Shown here piece after piece: positions 33,750-44,937 of a stretch of DNA of 64,000 nt. A model generated the notes under the pieces. It made no database searches, was not told the origin of the DNA, and saw only the letters and a program-made list of their open reading frames with translations. Numbering within the stretch: position 1 is the stretch's first letter; the number at the start of each line of letters is the position of its first letter. A program made the translations under genes and the position numbers. Source of the stretch: Nematostella vectensis (Eukaryota; Cnidaria; Anthozoa; Actiniaria; Edwardsiidae); the NCBI RefSeq assembly GCF_932526225.1, contig NC_064038.1:14867474-14931473 (forward strand), in the 5' to 3' direction.

Positions 33750-36110
33750 AAGGTGTACAAGTGCAGCGCTATCAAGGTTCCAAGACTGTCAAGATGCCGG
33801 ATATATCTGCCCGCAAGAATGTGTTACCCCTGAGAGTGCTTTGCAGCGCCTTTTTCGCAAAGACCAGGGCAAGAGAAATCGATTTTGCCTTTCTCAGCAA
33901 CATTGCAGAAGATGAGGGGTCCTGTCCTGAATACAATGGCTTAAACACCAGACTTGGATCATGGAATATGTCCCAGGTAGGATATGCATCCTACCTGCCT
34001 CTTATTGACATGCCACCATCGGATCTTGATACAATAATGACAGCTCTTCTCGAGGTAGATAATCTGACAAGAGAACGTGGTGAGCAGAACACCATCTTTA
34101 CCTGGGATCAACAGCTTTACTTGGTTGCTGTTGATGTTGAGTGGGCGTATCCAGACAAGTTTAGGTTTAATGCACATGTTGATGAGCTTTGTTGACGCAA
34201 TCGGAATTCTGATGCAAGACTCTGGCCTCTTGGATGCGTTGGAATCGACATTTGCTGGTGTTTCGAAGCTGCTTAGTGAAAGGAGTTTTCTTTGAATGTA
34301 AGAGCACTTTGGATTGTTTGTGAAGAGCTCCTGCGAAAAGTCCTGTTGAACGAAGCGAAATTGATTCTATTTACGAACTTTTAAAACACCTCGAGAAGGC
34401 CGCAAGTCAAAGCAGGAGAAGCAAGCTATGGATAGAGTGCCTAATAAAGCCGGCCTTCATCATTATGTTGTATGTGAGAGCGCAAAGAGAGGGTGACTGG
34501 CCCCTTAACTTGGCAGTAAAGTAAATTATGCCATATTTCTTCGCTTCCTCTCACGTGAATTATGCAAGATATGGCAGGTGTTATCTCCACTCGAAGGAAT
34601 GTTTGGGAGGAGAAGTGCTATAATCGTTTCTTAAAGGGGAGCATGTAATGCACCACGTGCCCGGCATTTGGAACGGCATCCGGAGCGACATGTTCATCGA
34701 GACCACCTTTATGAGGTATGGACATGCTCCTGGAGGTATAATTGGCATCACTCTCAAACCCGAGGCTCTGAAGACATGGGCGCTAGGTCTCCACACTTGC
34801 AGTGACTTGTTGGAAGACATCTGCAACATCATTGACTGTGATGAATCGCAGAACACCCAGGATACCCACAAGGAAGAGACAAAATCAAGAATCGCTTCAG
34901 ATAAAGAAAATCTTTTAAGCATCAGAGAGATGTTGAAGTTATGCATTGATTCACTGACTGCAATAAGTTCATCAAAGTCGGCTCCAAGAAAGTGTATGAT
35001 ACCTCTGTTATATACAGCAGAGTTATAGTAGATAGTATACAGCAGAGTTATAGAGAAATTGATATAAAAAAGTTATCAGTCACGAGCTTGTACCAGTACC
35101 AACATCGGTGTTCAACGACGATGGCAGCATGATAATTTGCAAGGCAATGTCCGACCTCAAGAGCCGGCTTGCGAAAGAGACCTCGTCACGTCTCCACCAG
35201 TCTCCAAATGCAGTTGTCCTCGATGGGTCGGCAATATTGTGGATTGTTCATTGGCCCGCGAAGGGAGTTTGTAGATGTTTCTACAGCAGGCTATCAAGTA
35301 CGCACGTGTTCATTCGCAGTCATGCACAGTGGTCATCGCTGATGATACTGATGTGTTTGCCCTTCTCCTCTACCACTATCTTGGTGAGGATCTTTCATCG
35401 CTGATGTTTATTTCATCTCCAATACAACAAAGATTCATCGTCGATTTCAAGACAACGGTACAAGAACATCACAAGATCATCCCTTCCTTACTAGTACCAC
35501 ACGCTTTGTCTGGCTGTGACACGGTTCCAGGTTATTTTGGTATCGGAAAAGGCACTGTTTTGCGCACCCTAAAAGCGGCTCCCGACTCCCTTAGATCCCT
35601 GGGATTTCTTCAAGCAACAATACAAGAGGTGATCGGCAACGCAACGCAGTTCGTTGGCTCCTGCTACAGCAAAGATATTAAAAAAAACAAGCATGTCGGG
35701 CTTCCGGTACAGGGTATGGGCGGCAAAGTTTGAAAAACAGCAAGTTCCACCCCAAAGATTGAGACACTACCACCTTCAACGGAGGCCTTTACGGAAAATG
35801 TCAAGCGTGCGCAGCTACAGACATGCGTTTGGAAGGCAGCTCTTAGCAGTGGCCCTCCATCTGTCGATCCGGTCAACTTTGGGTACACAAGGCATGTGCC
35901 ATCCAAATCTTTACTACCTGTCACCGTCCCAGTCGATGTCGATGTACCCCTGGCGCCAGATGAGGTATTAAAGCTTATCAAGTGTAACTGTGCAGGTTCA
36001 AGTCCATGCAGAACCCAGAGATGCAGTTGCAGTCGCCTGAAGTTACCTTGCACTCTTTTTTGCAATTGCAATGCCATGAATGAATGTTTGAATGAGCTAA
36101 CGAGGACAGT
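33750..36110 (+). pseudogene. multicopy metazoan protein with PIN-like core and C-terminal CXC region, decayed
   Basis: Several plus-strand frames together cover one protein. In order: PPSDLDTIMTALLEVDNLTR and IFTWDQQLYLVAVDVEWAYP (33.99-34.16 kb); MSFVDAIGILMQDSGLLDAL (34.17-34.26); RFLKGEHVMHHVPGIWNGIR and MRYGHAPGGIIGITLKPEAL with THKEE (34.63-34.95); VVLDGSAILWIVHWPAKGV (35.2); VVIADDTDVFALLLYHYLGE and LLVPHALSGCDTVPGYFGIG (35.33-35.55); and KCNCAGSSPCRTQRCSCSRL with further cysteines (35.98-36.08), a CXC-like zinc region. I recall this family as very repetitive in cnidarians and other metazoans; the aDDTDvfaLL and HALSGCDT motifs look like a FEN/PIN-type nuclease core. Frameshifts, stops and a likely deletion near 35.25 kb show it is dead. 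It lies antisense in a host intron. Confidence 0.7.
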
Positions 36111-36969
36111 ACAAACTCGTCCTGATGTCAGGGATTACAGCGATATCTTTTCTAGGGGTATTTCTGGGTATAAATATATAAGAAGCTGTTCTTTTGATAC
36201 TAGGAAAGGAGTTGATAGCGAAGATACGCCTGTGTTTTGGTGACAAATCGATGTTAGTATTACTAAGTTATCCAAAGTGAAACATTTTAACTGGTAACAT
36301 AACTAAACCTTCCATCCTTGTTAACTGTTATAAGAAAAAATGTTTCGAATCCCGTTCAAGTAAAGACGTTTACAAGGTCGTACCTTTGGTTTGTCGTTTT
36401 ATCGTTCTTTAAGCGGATTTATAACTATATTTTGAAATTTCGTTTTGGATACCCTATGGTTTTCTATGTTTGCCGGGACCCACCTTCCGCCGAGTTGGAT
36501 ACTCTGCTTGTTGTCTTAAACAGATTCAATGCCTTTGGTACGGTTTTCACCCTTTTAGCGAATTTATCGCGATTTTTAAAATATTTCGTTTTGGGTACCC
36601 TGTGGTTTTTTTAGGTATATCCAAATTTTCGTTTTAACTTGTGATGCCCAATGATGTCAAATGGGCATCACTCGGAATATTGTTAGGGACCATCTCCTTA
36701 TTTAGAATCCACAAAGAAACTTCGTATGGACGGAAGTGCATGGTTCTTTGGTCGGGCATCCGGACTAAAAAACAAAAACGCATCAAATACTAATTCCTGC
36801 GATATAACGTGGAAATTATCGACGTGCACACTTTTAAAGCGATAAAAAAGCGAAAACATGATTGAATCGGACTCCCAAATATCGTATTCAATGACCAAAT
36901 TAGGGATTGAACAAACGAACAGAAGGGCAAAGAATGCTTTAAGTACAAGGTTACTTGAAATGAGCTCAC
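36111..36969. other. intron sequence with repeated GGGTACCCTGTGGTTTT-like motif
   Basis: At about 36448 (ggataccctatggtttt) and 36593 (gggtaccctgtggtttttt) two versions of a motif appear, each preceded by atttcgtttt. The same motif is found in the ends of the element at 15152-17616. A small hairpin, gatgccca...tgggcatc, lies at about 36644-36670. No gene is seen. Confidence 0.5.
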
Positions 36970-37191
36970 CGCATCTTAGCTCATCAAGACCCTGCTCGCA
37001 ATCTTTGACACCGTCACATAAATTGATTGACGGGACACATCGCCCGGAAGAACAAGTAAGTTCATTGGTGAAGCATTTGCACCCATCCTCGTCAGAACTA
37101 TCCATGCAGTTATAATCACTATCACAGCGAGAGCTACCGCTGATACAATGACCGCTGGTGCATTGAAACTCGTATGACGCACACTTGTAAC
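36970..37191 (-). CDS. exon with two LDL receptor class A modules
   Basis: This 222-bp exon lies between acceptor attgttccag and donor TGCG|gtgagc. It encodes two adjacent LDLa modules of about 36 residues, each with six cysteines. The first contains CASYEFQCTSGHCISGSSRC and DSDYNCMDSSDEDGC; the second contains CFTNELTCSSGRCVPSINLC and DGVKDCEQGLDELRC. The first has the full acidic calcium-binding pattern (D..D..DSSDE); the second has DGVKDC...DE. Both ends are phase 1. It lies between MAM copy A upstream and the LDLa exon at 32775-32900 downstream, giving the order MAM-LDLa-LDLa-LDLa-MAM in an extracellular protein. Confidence 0.9.
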
Positions 37192-37708
37192 CTGGAACAA
37201 TTGAAAGTACAGAAGTGTGTGTATTGAATAGCTTAATTCACGTACACAACTTCACAGAATTAACTACGCAACATGCCTCTGAATCTTTTTAGAGCAAAGT
37301 TTACACCATTTACACCATTTACACCAATAACCGTCGCAGCGCCCATTTTCTCTTCAAAGTGCGGAATTTTATTGGAAGCCGCGTTTTTTAGTAAATGCGT
37401 TATTATGTCATATACAGCGCAATCTTTTGGGTATTTCTTCTTTGGGAGAAGAAGCGGTGATGCTGATCATGATGGTGGTAATGTTCAAAATATCTGGTAT
37501 TTATATAGAGCGCTAATTATGCAGTATCAACCACGCTATAAGCGCTTTGCATTTAAACCCCTAATGCTCGAGGAACTCAAGCTTCTAGGTGTCCCAAATA
37601 CATCCAACAGGCCAAATCCAGGGAAGAGAAACAGAGAGATACAACGATTTTGATGATGATGATAATGATGATGACGAAGTTGATGATGATGAAGATGTTG
37701 ATACTTAC
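37192..37708. other. intron with GAT-type microsatellite
   Basis: Intron between the MAM and LDLa exons on the minus strand. It contains a GAT/GAA-rich simple repeat at about 37651-37699 and a direct repeat (tttacaccattacaccat type) at 37300-37325. The open frames here come from the simple repeats. Confidence 0.6.
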
Positions 37709-37817
37709 CTGTCGCAGCATACGCTGGGCTTGTGGTGCAATTCTCTGTTGTGATCATGATGTCGTCTATTGCTATAGCAACTGATCCATTAGTTGATGAG
37801 ACACCCAGGAACTCTAC
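37709..37817 (-). CDS. MAM domain (copy A), third exon
   Basis: This 109-bp exon lies between acceptor cgtgtttag and donor GACAG|gtaagt. It encodes VEFLGVSSTNGSVAIAIDDI and MITTENC, the last strands of a MAM domain with the AIDDI motif and terminal cysteine, then a short Thr/Ser/Ala linker. It is phase 0 at the start and phase 1 at the end, identical to the equivalent exon of copy B. This shared structure supports duplication of a three-exon MAM cassette. Confidence 0.85.
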
Positions 37818-38027
37818 CTAAACACGTGACAATTGCGAAAACTTGGCCACTGATATAAGTCACCATTGAAACAAGTGGAGTGCTATTATTATGAAAAAAA
37901 ACCCGAAGCTTATTGCATTTTTAATGCTGCCATGATTTTTTTTTCTCAACGGCTCAACCACACCCAAACGAAAATTTACTTATCTAACAGGTCTTCAATT
38001 AACTTATTTAACCTGTCTTCAAAATAC

Positions 38028-38284
38028 CTTTGTATCCTGTTCCGCATCCAATGGTACACTTGCTGTTAACCACTCAATACCATGGTAACCACTGAGCTTC
38101 CATAATAACCGGGGCTGGATCGTAGTAGAATTATGATATAATTGTATCTCTGACGAACCCTCGATTTGTGGCATGAGATAACTGAATCGGACGCATAGGC
38201 CAGAGACACGGTGAAAAGGCTTCCATTCCAGGATCGGGCTCTCAAGTCGGCTTTCAACAGGTTCAGAAATATATGCGTAGGGTC
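38028..38284 (-). CDS. MAM domain (copy A), second exon
   Basis: This 257-bp exon lies between acceptor ggtttcttaag and donor ACAAAG|gtattt. It encodes DPYAYISEPVESRLESPILE, SGLCVRFSYLMPQIEGSSEI and LLWKLSGYHGIEWLTASVPL: the MAM core with its cysteine, an aromatic/Y segment in place of FWYHM, and the LW...G..G.eW pattern. It is more diverged than copy B. It is phase 1 at the start and phase 0 at the end, like its counterpart at 30519-30769. The matching first exon, which should carry C..E..LC and GP..DHT, was not found upstream; it may have been lost or lie past the insertions. Confidence 0.75.
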
Positions 38285-39197
38285 CTTAAGAAACCAAATT
38301 GGATTTTAGGAGGGGGGGTAAGCTTCTGCTGCTAGAGTGCAACAGGCCTTACCTTTGCCACAAACAAAAATAAATAATGACCATTTCTATAGCGCAAACT
38401 GACATTGAGAGACATGATCAAATCCGCTTCAAATATGACTAAATTTCCTTGTCAGTGTGCAGATACGGACTGCTCCACGCAGTTTACAATCATGTTGAGT
38501 GTTGATTAAGTTTTTACTTTACAAAATCACCTTTACAAAAGCTGGCGTGTTTGCTTTTACTTGACAAGTTTTATTTGCCAAGTGCAAAAGGTTGATCGTC
38601 AAGACGTTTAACAAGTTTTACTTGAAAAAGTTTATCCGTTGAAAGTAGTTCGTAGGCCCCCCTTTCTTATGCTTGTGGACTATTAAAAAAGCTGCTATTG
38701 CTGTTGATGCTGCCACGGTCTGTCTCTTTGTCAGAGGCACCATTTTGTGTTGGCAAGCTTTGTTATTTTTGTATCGCCGCTGTTTAAAGGCATTACCAGT
38801 TCATCGCACGGAAATTTGTCAAGTAAAAGTTGCTCGTGTGGACGAGCCTTTAGTGTATAAGCACTGTCAATGAAGATGGAGGCAGCGTCCACTGCGGTTC
38901 TTGTACGTCATCCCCAAATACAGGACAAAGATTAAAAAAAAAAATGCTAGGACCACCGTTTTAGGAATATAAACAGTGCTGAAAGCATATATTTTTTCTT
39001 TAAAATTGTTAATATTTTTAACACTTCACCTTTATGGAGCTTTCTGAAGAAACCTATTTTCCAGCCGATTTGAAACCATTCTTGAAGTCCGTCCGCAAAA
39101 GTGAGATTTTGTAGACAAGCAACTAAGAACAAATATGGAATTGGTGGGGAAAGATCGATAAAATTATTTAGAATATTCACTTATTTTTACCTTTTAC
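38285..39197. other. no supported feature
   Basis: Probable intron or 5' flank of the minus-strand MAM/LDLa gene. The first exon of MAM copy A would be expected here or further right, but no sequence with its signature was seen. Confidence 0.4.
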
Positions 39198-39263
39198 CCG
39201 AATCTCGCCAACCTGCTTCTTTGTTACCATGACAGCGCTCTCGTTCACAAAGGAGTAGGCAAC
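39198..39263 (-). CDS. possible small Cys-rich exon of the MAM/LDLa gene
   Basis: A 66-bp segment lies between acceptor tcatcatttag and donor TTCGG|gtaaaag. Read in phase 1-1 it gives CLLLCERERCHGNKEAGWRD, compatible with the other exons of the gene; read in phase 0 it also stays open. No domain is recognised. The case rests on splice-like borders and phase only. Confidence 0.25.
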
Positions 39264-40534
39264 CTAAATGATGAATGAAATTGACAATTGAGCAAGTAGC
39301 CAGGATTTGTTAAAGTGGGGGGGGGGGGGGTGTGCACTCAAAGATGCATGGAAAAAGGATTTGCAGTTCCTTCAATAAGATATGGGCCAGGACGCGCCTT
39401 TCGTTTTCATTTTATTCTAAAAGGAGACTTTCTTCTACTTTTGAGATACAGAATCATGAAAAAAAAACGATAATATATTTATTATGTCATATTATAGATA
39501 AAGTGCAAAAAATTGTTTTGATTTTTACTACTTTCCCTTGGATAATTACCTTTTTTTTGTTGTTTAACGTAAAGGAATGATGTTCATGGTAATATACCCA
39601 TATGGCGATCTTCAACGTCAGCATAAAAGCGACCGTAAAATCCTAGGCAGCTATATATATTATATCCCAGTGATGAATTTTCACGCGCGCTCATTGGTCA
39701 ATACGGGGCACGTTCACAGGACAAATATCAGTCGAAAACGTCCAGCCAAAGTGATATCTGTCCTGTGAACATTTTTGTGCAGTCAAAACTCACTTTTCGT
39801 CTGCTCAATAACTCCTCAAACAAACACCAAGGTTTTCAAAAGGCACAGAAAGAATGCTTTATTTCTTTTATAGAATTATTGTTAATATGTTTTTTTCAGA
39901 ATTTATTCTGAAACGTGAAAAAAAATGACAAAAAACTTCACATAGCGCGCGCTCGTGTCGTACTATGTTCTATTGTTATGTCTCACCTCTAGTGGATATA
40001 AGCCCGGTTGAACAACAGCCTCTAAGCTGGTCGTAAACACTATATCCTTGCATGTGGAACGCAGACCATCGCTCACCAAAAGCGTTTTTCCAAAAGCTAG
40101 GAATTCCACTTTTAATGTACATTGCGGACAGTAAATCCCAACGCAACAGAATTTGTATTTTGCTGCAAAATAAAGCGTGAAACAATTGTTACTGCTGTGG
40201 TCGCTTTTATTATCGTTGTTGTTGTTGTTATCATTATTGCGGCTGCTGCTATTGTTGTTCCTGTTCTTATCATTATTTCTGCTGCTGTTGTTGTCGCTGT
40301 CGATATTACGGCGCCCTATGCTTTTTTACTTTGTTGTTTAACGTGCACCTTTTGTTTGTGGAATTGCTGCTCCATCACCAGAGCTGCTCATGTACTCAAG
40401 GGTCAGGAATGAAAAATTGAAAGAATGCCAATCAGCGCAACAAATAATATAGGGTAGCATCAATAAGATTAAACGTTATCGGGATTTTGGGCACGGCTTT
40501 CTAGATATGTAAGCGGGATGCAAAATTGCCAATA
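39264..40534. other. no supported gene; G run and triplet microsatellite
   Basis: A G run lies at about 39318-39330 and a TTG/GCT-type triplet repeat at about 40213-40300. The frame at 40122-40412 encodes Val/Ile/Ala strings from that repeat and should be ignored. No gene is supported. Confidence 0.5.
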
Positions 40535-40539
40535 CAAAG

Positions 40540-40685
40540 TGTCACGTATGTTGTGTACCACACGTTTGGTACCCTGTGCGGGAGCGCGGTTACTTAGCCG
40601 GCCAGAGTGTTCTCCAGCTGTATGAACCGGCTCGTTGATTATATGCTAAATAAAGGTTCACTCACACCTTCCTACATACTCAACA
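40540..40685 (+). repeat. 5' LTR of the Gypsy element
   Basis: 146 bp, starting TGTCACGTATG and ending CATACTCAACA. It holds aaataaagg at about 40648, which may act as a polyadenylation signal. It differs from the 3' LTR at 7 positions by eye. Confidence 0.95.
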
Positions 40686-40884
40686 ACTGGCGACGAGCTG
40701 GTGAAGGACTCAACGACCAAAGGATCGTAAGTAAACACTGCAATTCCTGCATTTACTCCTCGATCAAATCTTACGGAATTCAAGGTGGCTGCCAGTCGTA
40801 CGATAGGCAACATGCAGCCGTTTGAAGAAGCCACAGAAACATTCACTTGTTACGTTGAACGGTTAGAGCTATTCTTTGATGCTA

Positions 40885-41735
40885 ACAACATAAATGAAGC
40901 TATTTAGTTTAATCGGTCCCAAAACCTACAATCTGTTACCTGGTCTGACCTCACCCAGAAAACCCAAGGACAAAACATACCAAACATCACCACCCCCGCT
41001 CGAAATTGCAGAGCTTTACAAATTCTACCAAAGAAATCAAGCGCTTGGCGAAAATATCAACACATTTGTGGCCTCATTGAAACAAATGACTGAACATGGT
41101 AATTTTGGGAATTTCTTCCCCAGGCCCTCCGCGATCGATTTGTTTGTGGTTTAGCAAATGAATCTATTTCTAAAAAATTGCTGTGCGAGCGCGATTTAAC
41201 CCTAGAAAAAGCAGTCACCATCGCCAAAGCAATGGAACAGGCAGGGAAAGGTGCAAATGCATTCCACCAAGCACACACAATCCCTGAGACTGGAGCCCAG
41301 ACCCCCGAATCTGCCCGGCCACATCAGTCCCGCGTTTTCAAAATGGAGCAAACCCCACAGAAATGTATGAGCTGTGGCAAAAACACACACGCGCGCAGAG
41401 ACTGTAAGTTCTACAATGCCATTTGCCGCATATGCAACAAGCGCGGGCATATTTCTGATATCTGCATGTCCAGTATCAATCGCAAAAAGAGCACCGCAAG
41501 CAAGACCAAACCCACCCACTGCGTAGAGCAGGAAATTTCAGAGGGGGACGAAGATGAGATCCAGTGCTTACACATTTTCAAATGTGATACAACCAGTCCC
41601 CCTATTCTAGTACAAGTCAACATTGAAGGGTCCCCGGTTAGCATGGAACTGGAAACGGGTTCGTCAGTGTCAATCGTCCCGCGCAATGTTTACGAGAGTA
41701 CATGCAACCACCTAGAGCTCAAACCCGCTAAGTAA
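40885..41735 (+). pseudogene. Gypsy gag with two zinc knuckles and start of protease, broken
   Basis: A gag-like frame (40894-41154) includes EIAELYKFYQRNQALGENIN and a Q..EHGNFG segment typical of retrotransposon capsid-like regions, then breaks by frameshift near 41120. The next frame (41178-41735) contains two CCHC knuckles, CMSCGKNTHARRDC and CRICNKRGHISDIC, and then an aspartic protease start. The catalytic motif reads METELETGSSVSIVP-like (MELETGSSVSIVP), with Glu where the active-site Asp of D-T/S-G is expected. Asp-to-Glu there is normally inactivating. The frame stops at 41733-41735. Confidence 0.85.
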
Positions 41736-41989
41736 AGCTTCGCACGTATGGTAATGAGATAATAGTCGGGTGTGGTCAGCGCGAACATTAGTTATTACGA
41801 CCAATGCTGTGAGGCAAAGATGTATGTCGTGGATGGACCAAGAACACTGCACTGTCAGACCTCACAGAGAAGTATCAAGATGTTTTCAGCGACGAACTAG
41901 GTTGTCTCAAGGGATATGCTGCGCAGCTACACGTCCGTGGTGGGGCAACTCCAGTACACCGCACAGTTCCTTTCGCCATCCGGCACCAG

Positions 41990-43321
41990 GTGGAAACAGA
42001 GCTAGAGAACTTAGAAAAACAGGGGATAATCTCTCCTATCCCCAATAGCGAATGGGCAACACCTGTTGTCCCGGGGGTGAAAAAATCTGGTGGTATACGC
42101 CTATGCGGGGATTTCAAGGTCACGTTAAACCCTGAGCTAGTGGCCGATTCCTATCCCCTTCCAACCCTAGAAGATCTGCAAGAAAAAATGAACGGTGGGT
42201 CTTTCTTTTCTAAGTTAGACCTTACCAAAGCATACTCCCAGATACCACTCGACGACTCTGCTAAACAGTTCACAACCCTGACCACTCACAAAGGATTGTA
42301 CGCCTACAATCGACTTCCATTTGGCGTAGCGTCCTCAGCGGCGATTTTCAAGCGACAGATGGACAGAATTTTCAAGGACCTTCCACAAGTAGTGTGTTAC
42401 CAAGACGACATCCTGGTGACAGGAAGAGACAGCGAAGAACACCTTACAAACCTGGAAGAAGTTTTGCGACGCCTACACGCCAACGGTCTCACAGCACAAC
42501 GAGAGAAGTGCGAATTCATGCAGCCATCGCTGAAATACCTCGGCCACGTCATCGACAAAGACGGAATCCACCCCACGAGTGACAAAGTAGAAGACATCAA
42601 GACGGCACCATAAACTCAGGATGTAACCCAGCTCCTTGCGTTCTTAGGCCTGGTAAACTACTACCAGAAGTTCCTACCCAACATATCACAGGTCTTACAA
42701 CCTCTTAATCAACTGCTGAAGAAGGACACCAAGTGGTGCTGGAGTGCCAAATGCCAGAAAGCTTTCACCAATGTCAAGTCAATGATCACAGTTGACAACG
42801 TGCTGGTACCCTATAACCCAGATCTCCCAATCATACTCGACTGTGATGCGTCGGCATACGGCCTGCGCGCTGTTCTGTCGCACCAAATCCCCGATGGAAG
42901 AGAGCGTCCCATCGCGTTTGCCTCGCGAACAATGAACAACAGCGAGAAGAACTACGCACAGATCGACAAAGAAGCCCTCTCCATAGTCTTTGGCGTTGCC
43001 AGATTCCATATCTACCTCTACGGACGCAACTTCACCCTCAGAACGGACCACCAGCCGCTCATGGCCATACTGGGCCCCAAGAGAGGAATCCCTCCCATAG
43101 CAGCCATGCGCATGCAACGATGGGCCACCAAGTTATCGGCATACTCGTATGATATCCAATACAGGTCATCTAATGACCACTCCAACGCAGATGCTCTTTC
43201 TCGCCTCCCCCAACACAAGGCTCCCAAGGATGGGTATGTTGACCTCGCCGATTTATACCAAGTGGAACAGATGGACCGTTTTCCCGTCACAGCAGATGAC
43301 ATGAGAGCACACGGCAGCTGA
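41990..43321 (+). pseudogene. Gypsy reverse transcriptase and RNase H, interrupted by one stop
   Basis: Reading begins shortly before 41990 in the frame LENLEKQGIISPIPNSEWAT, a standard RT entry. KLDLTKAYSQIPLDD carries the first catalytic Asp and VVCYQDDILVTGRDSEEHL the YQDD active site. A single in-frame TAA at 42611-42613 interrupts the frame between DIKTAP and TQDVTQLLAFLGLVNYYQKF; coding continues in the same frame to 43321. RNase H follows, with DCDASAYGLRAVL, AQIDKEALSIVF, RTDHQPL and SNADALSRLP, so its acidic residues are present. The 41736-41990 part leading into RT is also frame-disrupted. Confidence 0.9.
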
Positions 43322-43325
43322 CCCC

Positions 43326-44599
43326 TTGCTTCACGAAGTACACGATTATGTGCTGAACGGATTCCCTCGCACGACCCCGAGCGACAATGTGAAGCCGTTC
43401 CTGACGTGTGCACCCGAACTATCTCTTCACGAGGGATGTATCATTCGAGGCCATCGCGTTGTCATTCCGAGCGCACTGAGAACACGCACTCTCGACGAGC
43501 TGCACGAGGGTCATTTAGGAATTGTCAAGATGAAGGAGCTTACCCGTGGCCACATATGGTGGCCAGGAATAGATAAGGACATTGAGGACCTGGCAAAGAG
43601 TTGTGGACAGTGCAACGCCACACGGAATGCACCCCCATCGCAGTACCACCCATGGGCATACCCACAAGCACCATGGGAGAGGATACACATTGACTTTGCC
43701 GGACCCGTGGATGGGATACATTTTCTAGTTGCTGTTGACGCTTACTCCAAATGGCTGGAAATAGTTCCCATGCGCACGACTACAGCTCCGGCAACCATCA
43801 AGGTTCTTCATGATCTTTTTGCACATTTCGGGCTACCCATTCACGTAGCCAGTGACAATGGCCCACAATTCACTTCAGAAGCTTTCTACAATTTCATGAA
43901 GCACCACTACAGCACCGTACCACCCAAGGAGCAACGGCCAGGCTGAAAGATTCGTCCAAACCTTCAAGTTGGCATACGAAGCCGGGCAGGGTCCTCCATC
44001 GCAGATCATTGCCGACTTCCTCTTGAAACAGCGCAACACCTCTAATGCAACTACCCAGCAAACACCGGCCAAACTGATGTTGAGAAGAAACCTGCGCACA
44101 CGTTTAGATTTGTTGTCGCCATACAGACCAGCATCTCCTAAGACGGCACCTGCACTATCACAACCGTCACGATGCTTCACCATTGGCCACAAGGTATGGT
44201 ATCGAGACTTCAGCGTCTCTGGTGGGAAATGGTCCCCAGGGTTGCGTAACAACAAAGATCGGGAATGTGATGTACGAAGTACAGCCAGACAAGTTCCCCC
44301 AACAACACGTTCGACGTCATGCAGACCAGCTCTGCGAAAGAACCGCACCTCCTTGTCAAGATAGCATGTCTCACCGAGATCACCAGCTACTTCCGATGAC
44401 CACGCCAGCAGCTGAGCCACTCAGCTGCACAGAGGGAGATGGCGACGCTACAGAAACATTAAATCCCCCTCAAACAACAAGACAGCAAAATCCACCGACG
44501 ATCAGTGAGGAAGTTCCCGAGGATACGGTAGAGCCGGACATGCCTAGGAGGTCGTCACACGCAAACAAGGGCATAGTGCCAGACAGGCTGAACTTATAA
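43326..44599 (+). pseudogene. Gypsy integrase, frameshifted
   Basis: The zinc-binding HHCC module is visible as H..H in HEGHLGIVKMKELTRGHIWW and C..C in CGQCNAT. The catalytic core follows: HIDFAGPVDG (first Asp), ASDNGPQFTS (second Asp), then a frameshift at about 43905-43925, just before the NGQAERF-type glutamate segment, which is readable in another frame. The C-terminal part continues in further frames (43969-44364 and 44183-44599) and ends in PRRSSHANKGIVPDRLNL, the usual style of Gypsy polyprotein ends. RNase H and integrase are separated by a frame change near 43321. Confidence 0.85.
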
Positions 44600-44664
44600 T
44601 CGGACACGTTACTTCGTTAGTTAGGCTACCCCCGACCCAACAGCTTCCTTAGAAGAGGGGGGAA

Positions 44665-44937
44665 TGTCATGTATGTTGTGTACCACACGTTGGGTACCCT
44701 GTGCGGGAGCGCGGTTACTTATCCGGCCAGAGTGTTCTCCAGCTGTATGAACAGGCTCGTTGATTATATGCTAGGAAGTGAGGAAGTTCCCGAGGATGCG
44801 GGAGAGCCGGACATGCCTAGGAGGTCGTCACACGCGAACAAGGGCATAGCGCCAGACAGGCTGAACTTATAATCGGACACGTTACTTCGTTAGTTAGGCT
44901 ACCCCCGACCCAACAGCTTCCTTAGAAGAGGGGGGAA
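44665..44937 (+). repeat. 273-bp tandem duplication of the Gypsy 3' end (partial LTR plus pol tail)
   Basis: Positions 44665-44774 are the first approximately 110 bp of an LTR, which breaks off at ttgattatatgcta. It is followed directly by a second copy of the pol tail (from gtgaggaagttcccgagg at 44778, equal to that at 44505) and a second purine tract, then the full 3' LTR at 44938. The offset is 273 bp for both parts. The repeated tail keeps the last 19 or so codons and the stop. This suggests replication slippage or unequal exchange with junction at ctaggaagtgagg. Confidence 0.9.

Noticed and set aside
36340-36360. TTCGAATCCC resembling a tRNA B box
   Set aside because: No A box at the right distance and no cloverleaf could be folded around it.
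40122-40412. Hydrophobic frame resembling a membrane protein
   Set aside because: It is a translation of a GTT/GCT/ATT triplet microsatellite.
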